A DNA stretch of 64,000 nt from Gracilibacillus caseinilyticus. Its GTDB lineage: Bacteria; Bacillota; Bacilli; Bacillales; Amphibacillaceae. The notes beneath the pieces are model-generated. The model did no database searches. It had not been told where the DNA came from and worked only from the letters and a program-made list of their open reading frames with translations. The translations under genes were made by a program, and so were the position numbers. The stretch is taken from positions 2,542,001 through 2,606,000 of the forward strand of contig NZ_CP095072.1 in assembly GCF_022919115.1 (NCBI RefSeq), given 5' to 3'. Positions 54,365-63,677 of this stretch are shown piece by piece. Within the stretch, counting starts at the first letter, position 1, and each line of letters starts with the position of its first letter.

Positions 54365-55189
54365 ATGAGTAAGTCTAATTCAACATATAAGGCAGAGAAT
54401 GCTAATATCGGTTTCAAAGCCGAGATAAGCCGGCTTAAAGCACAAGCTTTGATGGGATGACAGAAAGAATATAAATATTTTAAGTGGTATGGTTTACAAG
54501 ATGGGATGAACATATTAGAAGCCGGCTGTGGACCTGGTTTTGTTATAGAAAAACTTGTGCAGTCCTTTCCAAATAGCAAGGTAACGGCATTAGATGTAGA
54601 TGAAAAATTACTAGCTAAAGCTAAATTACTTTTGAATACGACTCCTGATGCACATGTAAAATTTATACAATCGTCTGTTTATGATACAGGTTTTTCTAAT
54701 AACAGTTATGATTTCGTAATAGCTCGTTTCCTTTTTCTTCATTTACACGATCCAATTAAAGCTCTGCTAGAACTATTCAGAGTATTAAAACCAGGTGGGA
54801 AGCTAGTAATTATCGATGTTGACGACGGAATCTTTGGTGCTGTCCAGCCAAAGATAGAAAATTTCAATTCTATTATCCAGAAATTGATTGAAATGCAAGG
54901 GGAAGCTGGTGGTAATCGGGAAATCGGCTGAAGTTTACCACGTTTGCTCATGCAGACTGGGTTTTTAGATGTCGATCTAGATGCGATCTCCGTCCATAGT
55001 GATTTAGTCGGTTTAGAAGGGTTTAAGGAGCAATTTAATCCGAAGAGATTCGCACCATTTTATGAAAGCGGTATATTATCTGAGAGTGACTTTGATAGTC
55101 TGCAAAAAGCCTATGAAAATTTATTATACAATCCTGATTCATACGCAATCATGATTTTCCATTTAGCTTGCGGGACTAAAAAATCATGA
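54365..55189 (+). pseudogene. SAM methyltransferase with two in-frame TGA codons
   Basis: From the ATG at 54365 (GAGGAGAATAG upstream) one single frame of 274 codons runs to 55189, interrupted only by TGA at 54458-54460 and 54929-54931. The parts join logically: ALMG-stop-QKEYKYFKWYGL, then the intact SAM motif ILEAGCGPGFVIEKLV and LFRVLKPGGKLVIIDVDDG, then GGNREIG-stop-SLPRLLMQTGFLDVDLDAI. Related enzymes have Trp at the first site and Arg is likely at the second, so TGG-to-TGA and CGA-to-TGA changes explain both. Length is otherwise normal. Confidence 0.85.
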
Positions 55190-55325
55190 CTCAGTATGTT
55201 TATATTGCTTCACCCAGTAACTTGCCAAATGGTTCACTCGATGCAAATCGATTGTCTATGGAATAAACAACTGTTCTAAAAATATCTTAGAGTTTACACA
55301 TTTGCATGTGGAGGGATTTATAGCT

Positions 55326-55781
55326 ATGTTTATCGTAAATGTCGAAGGTGCGATACGAAAAAATGATAAATGGCTGATAATTAAAAGAAGCCAAAAAGAG
55401 GAGCACGCTGGTGGTCTGTTATCTCTCGTTGGAGGAAAGGTTGAATTAGAAGTCAGCTGTTCGGATGTTTTAGAAGAAACGTTAAAGCGTGAAATATTTG
55501 AAGAAGTAGGTGTAACCATTTACGACAACTTAGACTATGTGCACAGTACATCTTTTATTACTGATCAAGGTAAACATGTAGTAGATGTTGTGTTTCTTTG
55601 CGGATTCCAATCGGGAGAGGAAGTTCCAAAGAGCCCTGATGAAGTAGAAGAAATCGTATGGCTTAGTTCATATGAGGTAGCCACCCACCCAAATGCTCCT
55701 GTTTACTTAAAGGAAAGCATTGCGCGTGCAGCGAAAATGATATCAACCAAAATGGAGGTTGTGAAAGATTGGGAAGATTGA
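55326..55781 (+). CDS. Nudix hydrolase
   Basis: A 151-residue Nudix protein. The box reads GGKVELEVSCSDVLEETLKREIFEEVGV (about residues 38-65), with the REIFEEVG core complete. The opening FIVNVEGAIRKNDKWLIIKRSQKEEHAGGLLSLVGG is typical of MutT-like members. GGAGGG lies 10 bases before the ATG. Its 3' end overlaps the start of the following alpha/beta hydrolase by 13 bases. Confidence 0.85.
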   Translation: MFIVNVEGAIRKNDKWLIIKRSQKEEHAGGLLSLVGGKVELEVSCSDVLEETLKREIFEEVGVTIYDNLDYVHSTSFITDQGKHVVDVVFLCGFQSGEEVPKSPDEVEEIVWLSSYEVATHPNAPVYLKESIARAAKMISTKMEVVKDWED

Positions 55782-56672
55782 TCAACGTCTGTGGTGTGCA
55801 CATTTACGTAGAGGAATTTGGCAAAACGAATGAAGAGGCGCTCTTATATTTACATGGAGGTCCAGGGGCGAGCTGTATAGATTTTTGTTATTATCAAGCA
55901 AAAGCATTGTCAGAAAAACTTAGAGTTATAGCGCTGGACCAGCGTGGAGTGCTTCGTTCAGATCCGATTATGAGCAATGAAAAGTTTGGTGTTGATGATA
56001 TTATCAGTGATTGTGAAGCGCTAAGAAAAGAATTAGGTATTGAAAATTGGACGGTTTTAGGGCATTCATTTGGAGGTTATATTGCACTGAATTATGCATA
56101 TGAATATCCGATGTCAGTAAAAAAAAGTGATTTATGAAGCTCCTTCTTTTGATATTGGGCTGTCAGCTAAATCATTAATGAAAAAAGCTGTTTGTTTATT
56201 GGAGAGGGATGAACGGAAAGACGTCGCAATGCTTTACAGTAAATACGTGAATGATTCATATCCTTCAAAAGCAATATGGAAAGCATTAGCATTAATCTAC
56301 AATGAATTTTCTGGAAATAGAAAAGATTACATATATCTTAAATCAATGGAACCTCAAGAATTAAATAGAATCTATGATTCGGTTAATGTTCCTGATGAAT
56401 TCTGGGAACGTACAACAGTTCATATCCGTAATCTTGAAGAAGAAGGGCTGATATTTGAGAGTTTACTTCCTATAATTCCATCGGTAACACAAGCCTCTTT
56501 GGTTCTGCATGGACAGTTTGACCCTGTATTTTGTGATCAACAAAGAAATATTTTTATAGAATATGCTTCAAAAGCTAAAATGATAGTATTCGAGGAAAGT
56601 GCTCACTTTCCTCGGTTAGAAGAACCAGAGAAGTACACAAAGGAAGTAATTAATTTTATATTGAAAAATTGA
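55769..56672 (+). pseudogene. Alpha/beta hydrolase (prolyl aminopeptidase-like) with a homopolymer frameshift
   Basis: Frame 1 (TTG 55769, GGAGGTTG upstream) has the oxyanion motif LYLHGGPGASCIDFCYY, DQRG and the nucleophile elbow LGHSFGGYIAL, and ends prematurely at 56137. Frame 2 takes over at 56118-56126, an A8 run; with one A less the join reads MSVKKVIYEAPSFDIG. Frame 2 then supplies the acid and His regions (LHGQFDPVFCDQQ, ESAHFPRLEEPE) to 56672. The whole would be a normal-length enzyme of about 300 residues, of the proline iminopeptidase type. Confidence 0.85.
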
Positions 56673-56712
56673 TAAGATGTTTTTTGGTGTAAATGAATGG
56701 AAGGTATTTCTA

Positions 56713-57342
56713 ATGAAACTATTAATCATGCAACCAAATCTTGAAAAACAGATTGCCCAACTTGAAGCTGAGTTAAAAAATAATCCAGACGTGGATGCGG
56801 TCATTTTTCCAGAAGGTTATTTAAATGAAAATGTAGGCAAAGCCTGTGAGCTAGCAAGCAAATATAATACTGTGTTAATCGGAGGGCATAGAAGACTGCA
56901 AGAAAGTCCAAAAGACAGGATTTTAATAATAAATCGTTTCGGTGAGCTGATTTTAGATAGGGTTAAATATAGTAAACCCTGCCTTGTTATGATGGAAGAA
57001 TTAAAAGTTGGTCACATTCTCTGTGATGAGCTAATCGTTCAAGCTATTAACGATGAAGATCATTCGAAAGCCGATTTAATAGTGCATCCAATAGGAGTTG
57101 GAATGTTTAGTGAAGAACAGTTTCAACAGTGGATAACAGAAGCGACTAAAATTGCAATAAAGTATAAAACAATGATAATCGGCACTAGTCATGCTGATGG
57201 TTCGTATGGTGATACAGGTATTTCTATACCAATAGCTTATTGTATGGATGAAACTGGTGAAGTTGTTTTTATAGCGAAGAATGATGTGCGAACACGCCTG
57301 TTAAATGCGGAAACAAAAGAAGTGTCCGTTCTACATAGGTAA
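56713..57342 (+). CDS. Carbon-nitrogen hydrolase family protein
   Basis: A 209-residue nitrilase-superfamily protein. The Glu-Lys-Cys triad can be seen: AVIFPEGYLNE (Glu about residue 40), LDRVKYSKPCLV (Lys about 92) and VGHILCDELI (Cys about 107). It is shorter than usual (about 260), with a trimmed C-terminus, so activity is uncertain. The ATG at 56713 has GGAAGG upstream; the ATG at 56677 has none. Substrate unknown. Confidence 0.75.
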   Translation: MKLLIMQPNLEKQIAQLEAELKNNPDVDAVIFPEGYLNENVGKACELASKYNTVLIGGHRRLQESPKDRILIINRFGELILDRVKYSKPCLVMMEELKVGHILCDELIVQAINDEDHSKADLIVHPIGVGMFSEEQFQQWITEATKIAIKYKTMIIGTSHADGSYGDTGISIPIAYCMDETGEVVFIAKNDVRTRLLNAETKEVSVLHR

Positions 57343-57420
57343 TGTTAGGTAATCTTTTCCTATTCTCTATAGTACTACACAGTATTGTTTTGAAATTTTG
57401 CCAAAAGAAAGAGTGAGGTT

Positions 57421-57882
57421 GTGAGTTCCTATCAAATAATAAAACTAGCACCGAGTGAATTTTATAAATGCAGTAATATTTGGGATATGACCAGACAAGC
57501 AAAAATGGCTGAAATTTTTTTGGAGGAACTGGTCAACGGTAATAGAATAACATTTGTATATGTAGAGAATCACCAGTTTATTGGTGAATGTTCATTGGTA
57601 TTTAGAAATAATGACCCGGATTATACGATACCAAATAAACGCATCTATTTATCTCGTATGATTGTTAAAGATGACTTTCGAAATCGCGGTATCGGCAGCA
57701 TTCTCCTGGATTATTTGATTGAATTCGCTATACAGCTTGGATATGAAGAAATCTCGCTTGGCGTTGATACGAATAACTGGAAGGCAATGTATTTATATCA
57801 CAAAAAAGGATTTACACATGAATTATACACAGGGAAAGATGAACATGGTGAATATGTAAAGCTTCTTAAAAAATTAAGATAG
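57421..57882 (+). CDS. GNAT family N-acetyltransferase
   Basis: A 153-residue acetyltransferase with SRMIVKDDFRNRGIGSILLDYLIEFA (acetyl-CoA loop R-N-R-G-I-G) and the NNWKAMYLYHKKGFTHELY end. GTG start at 57421 with GAGTGAGG upstream. Substrate unknown. It is one of nine GNAT genes in the window, five of them between 45.7 and 59.4 kb. Confidence 0.84.
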   Translation: MSSYQIIKLAPSEFYKCSNIWDMTRQAKMAEIFLEELVNGNRITFVYVENHQFIGECSLVFRNNDPDYTIPNKRIYLSRMIVKDDFRNRGIGSILLDYLIEFAIQLGYEEISLGVDTNNWKAMYLYHKKGFTHELYTGKDEHGEYVKLLKKLR

Positions 57883-57928
57883 TCGTTTCATTTTTCTGCG
57901 TCAGTGATTGTCGGAAAGGAGTATAATA

Positions 57929-58441
57929 ATGAAGGTAGCTTTTTTTGATAGAGACGGTACCATTATCGAAGATTACCCTGATAAGGAATGGAGCTCAATC
58001 AAACATCCGTTATTTTTAGATGGTGCAATCGATACATTAAAAGAAGTCGTTGATAAAAAGTATCAGATCATTATTATCACCAATCAATACATCATTAACG
58101 ATGGTTATATAACGTTAAATCAATATCACAGTTTAAATAAGCAGATGCTGCATGAGCTAAAAAATCATAACATTGAAATACATGATATTTTTTATTGTCC
58201 TCATAGTGAAAGAGAAGGTTGTTCCTGCATGAAACCTCGAGACGGAATGATAAAATCAGCACTAGAGAAATACCCAACAATAAATTTGGCTGACTCCTTT
58301 CTGATCGGGGATTCACCTGTTGACCTGGAACTTGCTGTCAGCATGAAAATAAAAGGCTATGGAATTGGCCTTGGAGCAGATTATCAGACAGAAAATATTG
58401 TGCAGTTGAATGATATAAAAGAATTAACGAAATTTATTTAA
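57929..58441 (+). CDS. HAD-IIIA phosphatase (GmhB/histidinol-phosphatase-like)
   Basis: A 170-residue phosphatase. Motif 1 is AFFDRDGTIIEDYP (about residues 4-17), motif 2 IIITNQ, the zinc loop CPHSEREGCSCMKPRDGMI (about 90-108) is that of heptose-bisphosphate phosphatase GmhB, and motif 4 is FLIGDSPVDLELA. The likely substrate is a sugar or amino-alcohol phosphate; no heptose genes are nearby, so the exact role is open. GAAAGGAG gives the ATG at 57929. Confidence 0.85.
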   Translation: MKVAFFDRDGTIIEDYPDKEWSSIKHPLFLDGAIDTLKEVVDKKYQIIIITNQYIINDGYITLNQYHSLNKQMLHELKNHNIEIHDIFYCPHSEREGCSCMKPRDGMIKSALEKYPTINLADSFLIGDSPVDLELAVSMKIKGYGIGLGADYQTENIVQLNDIKELTKFI

Positions 58442-58505
58442 CTTGTATCATTATACTTTGCTATCCAAGAATAGATGGATAAAAAATGAGGGAAAGTGTG
58501 ATTTT

Positions 58506-58665
58506 TTGAGAGGAGATAAATGGATCGCATACGTAATGATAGGAATTATTATTTATACAGTCGGGATGATTTCCTTTTTCTCAAGATGCTCCAGTCATTG
58601 CAGATCAAATAAACAGCAGTGTCATGATAGGGTTATTGATTGCCATTTTGCTTAAAGTTAAGTAG
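58506..58665 (+). pseudogene. Small membrane protein gene with a frameshift in a T run
   Basis: TTG 58506 (GGGAAAGTG upstream) opens LRGDKWIAYVMIGIIIYTVGMISF. At the T5 run (58575-58579) the other frame continues sensibly as SQDAPVIADQINSSVMIGLLIAILLKVK to the stop at 58663-58665. With one T less the product would be a two-helix membrane protein of about 52 residues. Confidence 0.65.
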
Positions 58666-58810
58666 TAATTAATGTAGGTAAAGCACATGTCTAACCTGCT
58701 TACTGTAATAAATAGTGAGTTTCTTTAAAAGAGTAGCAAAAATGTATCGTTTATACCATAACTGATATAGCAAGATATGCAAGAGTAAAAATGGATAAGG
58801 CGGGAATAGT

Positions 58811-59362
58811 ATGGACCAACAACGAATTACGATTGTCCCATTAACAACAGAAAATATAAAAGATGTGAATGTAACAAACGATTATTTTACGATCTTCGGC
58901 AAGCTCGTCCCAAGTTTTAAAGATGGAATATGGTCACATGGAGAGGAACTTTTTGATAAACCTAGAGAGACATGTTTCCCTGATGATGATTTGAATTGGC
59001 AAGCGTATATCGATAATAACAGTAAAGCGTTATTTCTAGCTTATTCAGACGGAAACTGTATCGGACAAGTCCGGATAATCAAAGATGTAAACCGCTTTTG
59101 CTACATTGAAAATATCGCGATCATTAAATCAGCAAGAAGACAGGGAGTTGGAAAGCTTCTTTTACATAAAGCGGAGGAGTGGGCAAAGGCACAGAAACTT
59201 GTCGGGCTTTCACTGGAAGCGCAGGATGACAATTTAGGTGCATGCAGATTTTATCTAAAGCATGGTTTTAAATTAGGTGGAATGGATACGTATAGACATT
59301 ACATAAATCCTAATATTGATACCGCCTTATTCTGGTATAAACCTTTTGCATTATCTGATTAG
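58811..59362 (+). CDS. SatA-like (streptothricin acetyltransferase type) GNAT protein
   Basis: A 183-residue acetyltransferase. FTIFGKLVPSFKDGIWSHGEELFDKP, then DDLNWQAYIDNNSKALFLAYSDGNCIGQVRI, FCYIENIAIIKSARRQGVGKLLLHKAEEWAKAQKLVGLSLEAQDDNLGACRFYLKHGFKLGGMDTY and the NPNIDTALFWYKPF end match streptothricin acetyltransferases such as B. subtilis SatA (YyaR). This group N-acetylates streptothricin; whether this copy gives resistance is untested. GGCGGGAA precedes the ATG. Confidence 0.85.
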   Translation: MDQQRITIVPLTTENIKDVNVTNDYFTIFGKLVPSFKDGIWSHGEELFDKPRETCFPDDDLNWQAYIDNNSKALFLAYSDGNCIGQVRIIKDVNRFCYIENIAIIKSARRQGVGKLLLHKAEEWAKAQKLVGLSLEAQDDNLGACRFYLKHGFKLGGMDTYRHYINPNIDTALFWYKPFALSD

Positions 59363-59428
59363 TGTTTATTGATTCATTGAAATAGTAACGAATGATAATA
59401 ATAACAACTCATTAAGGTGTGGTATAAC

Positions 59429-60250
59429 ATGCTCAGTATAATACTGCGAGGAATGGCGATGGGAATGACAGAAGCAGTTCCAGGTGTAAGCGGAAGTACA
59501 GTTGCGATGATTCTAGGTATCTATCAACGCCTGATATATTCGTTAAGCATGCTAACGACAAATAAAAGAAAAGAAGTAATCCCTTTTTTGATTACTTTTG
59601 GTTTCGGTATGGTTATTGGGTTTGCAGCTGCTTTCAAAATGATCGGTTATTTATTAGATCACTATCATACGCAAACCCTTTTGTTTTTTCTAGGTGTTAT
59701 TGTAGGGTTCCTGCCTTATTTATGGTCAGAAGCTAAAACATATACGAAATCGGCACTGCGACTTAACCATTATTTGATCATCATACTATTTATAGCTATT
59801 GTAATCGCCGGGCAAGTCTTGGGTGGGCTACACCAGATTAATGGTAGTGATTTGTCCATGTCAGATTACATGTTTCTGGTTGCTTCAGGCTTTATTGCCA
59901 GTATAGCTCTCGTGCTTCCTGGTATCAGTGGAGCTTTAATTCTCACTATTCTCGGGATTTATGAATTGGCCACAGACTCACTATCATCATTCCACGTGCC
60001 TATTATCCTTTCTCTAGGTACTGGTGTTGTTTTAGGAGTTCTGCTTACGAGTAAATTAATTCAATATTTATTAGACCATTATGCTGCGGAAACGTATTCA
60101 GCTATGATCGGCTTAGTCGGTGGATCTATTTTTGCTATTTTGAATAATGTGGAAGGAGTTATCACTGGTAATATTATGATAACGTCAATGATGACATTTA
60201 TTGCTGGGGCAGCTTTTGTGTATTTCTTAAAACAGAGACAGAGGCGTTAA
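59429..60250 (+). CDS. DUF368 membrane protein (PopT-type undecaprenyl phosphate translocase)
   Basis: A 273-residue membrane protein with about eight hydrophobic segments and two Gly-rich motifs that are the hallmark of DUF368: EAVPGVSGSTVAMILGIYQRL (about residues 15-35) and LVLPGISGALILTILGIYE (about 168-186), an internal repeat. Members have been shown to recycle undecaprenyl phosphate across the membrane for wall synthesis. AAGGTGTGG gives the ATG at 59429; the in-frame ATG at 59417 has no such site. A hairpin lies after the stop. Confidence 0.85.
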   Translation: MLSIILRGMAMGMTEAVPGVSGSTVAMILGIYQRLIYSLSMLTTNKRKEVIPFLITFGFGMVIGFAAAFKMIGYLLDHYHTQTLLFFLGVIVGFLPYLWSEAKTYTKSALRLNHYLIIILFIAIVIAGQVLGGLHQINGSDLSMSDYMFLVASGFIASIALVLPGISGALILTILGIYELATDSLSSFHVPIILSLGTGVVLGVLLTSKLIQYLLDHYAAETYSAMIGLVGGSIFAILNNVEGVITGNIMITSMMTFIAGAAFVYFLKQRQRR

Positions 60251-60553
60251 TTTGTTTATGGGAGCATCTGCTAAATCGTGCTAGTGGATGCTCCGTAAAC
60301 GTATAGTCGCGATGCTCGAAGTAGAAGCTGTTTTTCAATGTTGAAGTAAAGAAATCTTTAATTATGTGATGTAGTGAGCAAACTTTAATTTATAAAAATA
60401 CCTAAAACACATTGAACCACACGTGATAATGTGGTAGAGTAGTATAGACACACAATGTGTATTTGGATTAATTCACTATTATCCCTATTCTTATTATACA
60501 TCGCAAACTGTATTTTTGTCAACTCTTTTGTAAAAAATTAAGGAGTGTTTGCC
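60251..60553. other. Intergenic region with a weak hairpin, helD promoter region
   Basis: GGAGCATC (60261-60268) pairs with GATGCTCC (60287-60294) without a T run, a weak terminator candidate for the DUF368 gene. Near 60417-60460 two small palindromes follow one another (CCACA/TGTGG and ACACA/TGTGT) around TTGAAC, close to where the helD promoter should be. Nothing else stands out. Confidence 0.4.
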
Positions 60554-62893
60554 ATGAGTTTGGAGTATCAGCAGGAACAAAAGCGAGTCAGCAGTGTAAT
60601 GGAGACGATAAAAGAGGAAAAGAATCGATTAGAAGAAGAAACCTCCAGGCGTAAATACGAGGTGATCGATATCCGCAAACACTTTTGGGAGGAAGTTAAG
60701 GTAAATACAGATACATTTGACGATTACCTTGAGACGATCATTGGTCTGAGGCAAGAAGCGCAAGCCCTTTCCGTCAGTCAAAGCAGCCATCAACACGCAA
60801 CCAAGCGTTTGTCACAGCTACGTCGCATGGAGGAGATTCCTTACTTTGGCCGCATCGATTTTACCGAAGAAGGCAGCTCTGGCCAGGAGCAAATCTATAT
60901 TGGCATCTCCACACTAAGTGATACGAGTGGTGAAAATTTTCTTATCTACGATTGGCGTGCGCCTGTCTCGAGTGTTTATTACGATTATCAGCCTGGTCCG
61001 GCTAAGTATGAAACTCCTGATGGTGTAATAGAAGGCAACTTGGAGAAAAAGTGGCAATATCTAATCCGTCGTGGTGAGCTTCAATCGATGTTCGATACGA
61101 GTCTTACTATTGGAGATGAGATTTTACAGCAGGTTCTGGGCAAAGGCACAGATAAACAAATGCACAGTATTGTAGCGACGATCCAGCAGGAACAAAACCG
61201 TATCATCCGACAAGATCAGGGTAGACCTTTAATTGTTCATGGTGCGGCAGGAAGTGGTAAGACGTCTGCCGCCATGCAGCGAATCGCTTACCTGCTCTAT
61301 AAGTACCGAGGGCATCTGAACGCGGATCAAATTATTCTCTTTTCACCGAATTCGATGTTTAGCAGTTATGTGTCCAATGTCTTGCCAGAGCTTGGCGAGG
61401 ATAATATGCAGCAGGTTACTTTTCAGGAATATTTGATGTATCGGCTTGATAAAGATTTTCAAGTCGAAAATCCTTATGAGCAACTGGAATATGCGTTAAC
61501 GGCAGCGAACACCCCGTCATACTCTTCAAGAGTTCAGAGTATGCAATTTAAGGCATCTATTCATTTTTTTAAGGCAATTCAATCTTACCGCCAGTCACTG
61601 GAATTATCAGGTATGGTATTTAAAAATATTACCTTCAGAGGAGAACCGCTTGTTACCGCACAGCAATTAACTGAACAGTTCTACCGTTACGATACTTCTC
61701 TTCGTTTTCCGAATAGGTTGGAGAAATTGAAGGATTGGCTGCTGAAGAAAATCAAGGAAGTCCAAAAGGAAGAACGTGCGAAGCCGTGGGTACAAGAGGA
61801 AATAGAGCTGTTGAGTAATGAAGATTATCATAAAGCACATGCTTTTTTAGCGGAAAAAAGAGGCTATCAAAGAGAAGCAATTGCCGACTATGAGATGGAA
61901 CCAAAAGCACTTGCGCAATTGATTGTTTACCAAAAGTTAAAGCCGTTACGAAAGCGAATCAGCGCTTATCAGTTCATAGACTTTAAGGGAATATACAAAC
62001 AACTTTTTACAGATCCGCTGCACATTAATAATTGGCTTGAGGTAGATGCGCCAGATAAGTGGGCTTCGATTTGCCAGGAAACACTTAACATGCTCGATGA
62101 GAATAAATTGTTTTATGAAGACGCGACGCCGTTTCTGTTATTGAAAGAGCTGATTCAGGGCTTTCAGATTAACAGTTCGATTAAACACATCGTTGTCGAT
62201 GAAGCACAGGATTATTCGCCATTCCAATTTGAGTTCTTAAAGCGTTTGTTCCCGGCGACTAAAATGACAGTACTAGGTGATTTTAATCAGGCGATTTTCA
62301 CACATGCAAGTGAGCACGTTAATTTTGATACACTTACCAATCTTTATGGGTCTGAAAAAACTGAGTTAATTAATATCAGCCGCAGCTACCGTTCCACCAA
62401 ACCGATTATCGAATTTACCCGAAGTTTAGTTCCTAATGGAGCACAGATTATCCCTTTCGAACGCGACGGTGAACGTCCTGCTTTGAAAAAAGTAACGGAT
62501 TACACAGAGCTGCATGACTCGATTGCCGAGAAAGTCAGAGCATTGCGGCAGGCTGATTATCACAGTATTGCGATCATCTGCAAATCCGCTGAGGAAAGTT
62601 ATCGTGCCTATGAATCTCTAGCAAGCATTGATGGGATAAAACTGTTGAAGACAACCTCTTCGGAATATGAACAGGGAGTGGTGGTTGTGCCATCCTATCT
62701 CTCCAAAGGGATTGAGTTTGATGCCGTGATCATTTATGATGCTTCGGAGCATATATATAATGACGAAAGCTTGCGCAGAATTTTCTATACTGCCTGTACG
62801 AGAGCGATGCATGATTTGCAGTTGTATAGTGTAGGGGAGCCGAGCAAGTTTATGCGAGATGCGTTGCGGGATGGTCTCGTCGAAACCTGTTAA
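60554..62893 (+). CDS. helD: HelD, RNA polymerase recycling helicase
   Basis: A 779-residue UvrD/Rep-like ATPase (B. subtilis HelD is 774). The N-terminal coiled coil (about residues 1-80) with EEETSRRKYEVIDIRKHFWEEV is the arm that enters the RNA polymerase channel. Walker A is IVHGAAGSGKTSAAMQRIAYLLY (about 225-247), Walker B VVDEAQDYSPFQFEF, followed by LGDFNQAIF and the SRSYRSTKPI motif IV. HelD pulls stalled RNA polymerase from DNA using ATP. AAGGAGTG 8 bases before the ATG decides the start over the GTG at 60545. Confidence 0.92.
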   Translation: MSLEYQQEQKRVSSVMETIKEEKNRLEEETSRRKYEVIDIRKHFWEEVKVNTDTFDDYLETIIGLRQEAQALSVSQSSHQHATKRLSQLRRMEEIPYFGRIDFTEEGSSGQEQIYIGISTLSDTSGENFLIYDWRAPVSSVYYDYQPGPAKYETPDGVIEGNLEKKWQYLIRRGELQSMFDTSLTIGDEILQQVLGKGTDKQMHSIVATIQQEQNRIIRQDQGRPLIVHGAAGSGKTSAAMQRIAYLLYKYRGHLNADQIILFSPNSMFSSYVSNVLPELGEDNMQQVTFQEYLMYRLDKDFQVENPYEQLEYALTAANTPSYSSRVQSMQFKASIHFFKAIQSYRQSLELSGMVFKNITFRGEPLVTAQQLTEQFYRYDTSLRFPNRLEKLKDWLLKKIKEVQKEERAKPWVQEEIELLSNEDYHKAHAFLAEKRGYQREAIADYEMEPKALAQLIVYQKLKPLRKRISAYQFIDFKGIYKQLFTDPLHINNWLEVDAPDKWASICQETLNMLDENKLFYEDATPFLLLKELIQGFQINSSIKHIVVDEAQDYSPFQFEFLKRLFPATKMTVLGDFNQAIFTHASEHVNFDTLTNLYGSEKTELINISRSYRSTKPIIEFTRSLVPNGAQIIPFERDGERPALKKVTDYTELHDSIAEKVRALRQADYHSIAIICKSAEESYRAYESLASIDGIKLLKTTSSEYEQGVVVVPSYLSKGIEFDAVIIYDASEHIYNDESLRRIFYTACTRAMHDLQLYSVGEPSKFMRDALRDGLVETC

Positions 62894-63063
62894 AATCAAT
62901 TCAGTCGGAAAGTGTCTCAATGGACTTACCGGAAAATGTTACTAGAAGATATTAGCAACTTTAAAGATCTAGTAATTATCATGGCAAAAAAATTAATAGT
63001 TGTGATGTTTATTTATAGCATTGGTAAGAGGTTTCATTCAATCTTCTTAAAATAAATTATTTG

Positions 63064-63098
63064 AAAAGACGATCAAACAGTGATCGTCTTTTTTTAGT
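63064..63098 (+). terminator. Terminator downstream of helD
   Basis: AAAGACGATCA pairs with TGATCGTCTTT across a five-base loop, followed by TTTTT. It is about 170 bases after the helD stop. Confidence 0.88.
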
Positions 63099-63198
63099 TG
63101 ATAATTAACATATTTATGTAATTATGTGATAAAATTGGTACGGAAGATCCTTTTCTGAGGTAGCAGTGTGAACTCAATTGGCAGAGGGAGTTCTGAGA

Positions 63199-63600
63199 AT
63201 GATAAAAAGAAAACTGATAACAGTCTTATTAGCAACTCCTATATCATTATGTTTTATTTTTGCAATAATATTTGGTGAATGGAAACAGCCTCGCGAATTG
63301 ATGGTGATGACTGGGACATTCAGTTTGTGGATCTCACCAATTATATTAGTGTACGGGGTTCCAGTGACATTTTTGTCCGATTATTTATGTAAACGATTTA
63401 CTGAAAATCTGCGGACTTTGTTTGCATTTCTTATACATATCTTTTTTGGTATATTGTTTGGATTACTATTTCCGATGGGTACAACGCAGTTTTCCTTGTT
63501 AGGAGTAGAGATAAATTTTGCTACGCTCTTTGCCTCTATTACAGCTATTTTCTTTTGGATGATAGATGAGGTGATAAGAAGGGTGATACGCTCAAAATAA
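63199..63600 (+). CDS. Four-helix membrane protein of unknown function
   Basis: A 133-residue protein with hydrophobic segments at about residues 7-26, 35-62, 72-92 and 98-122, and basic termini. AGAGGGAG precedes the ATG at 63199. It resembles small uncharacterised Bacillus membrane proteins (UPF0715-like appearance), but no family assignment is safe. Confidence 0.65.
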   Translation: MIKRKLITVLLATPISLCFIFAIIFGEWKQPRELMVMTGTFSLWISPIILVYGVPVTFLSDYLCKRFTENLRTLFAFLIHIFFGILFGLLFPMGTTQFSLLGVEINFATLFASITAIFFWMIDEVIRRVIRSK

Positions 63601-63677
63601 CTTACTAGTATTTTTAAAATTATCAACATACATCGTAAATTAATGTATAGAGAATGATGTGGAAAGGACAATCAAAA

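Noticed and set aside
54458..54931. TGA recoding (Trp code or selenocysteine) in the methyltransferase
   Set aside because: Many intact genes in the window end in TGA, and no selenocysteine insertion structure or Cys-like site context is visible; point nonsense changes are simpler.
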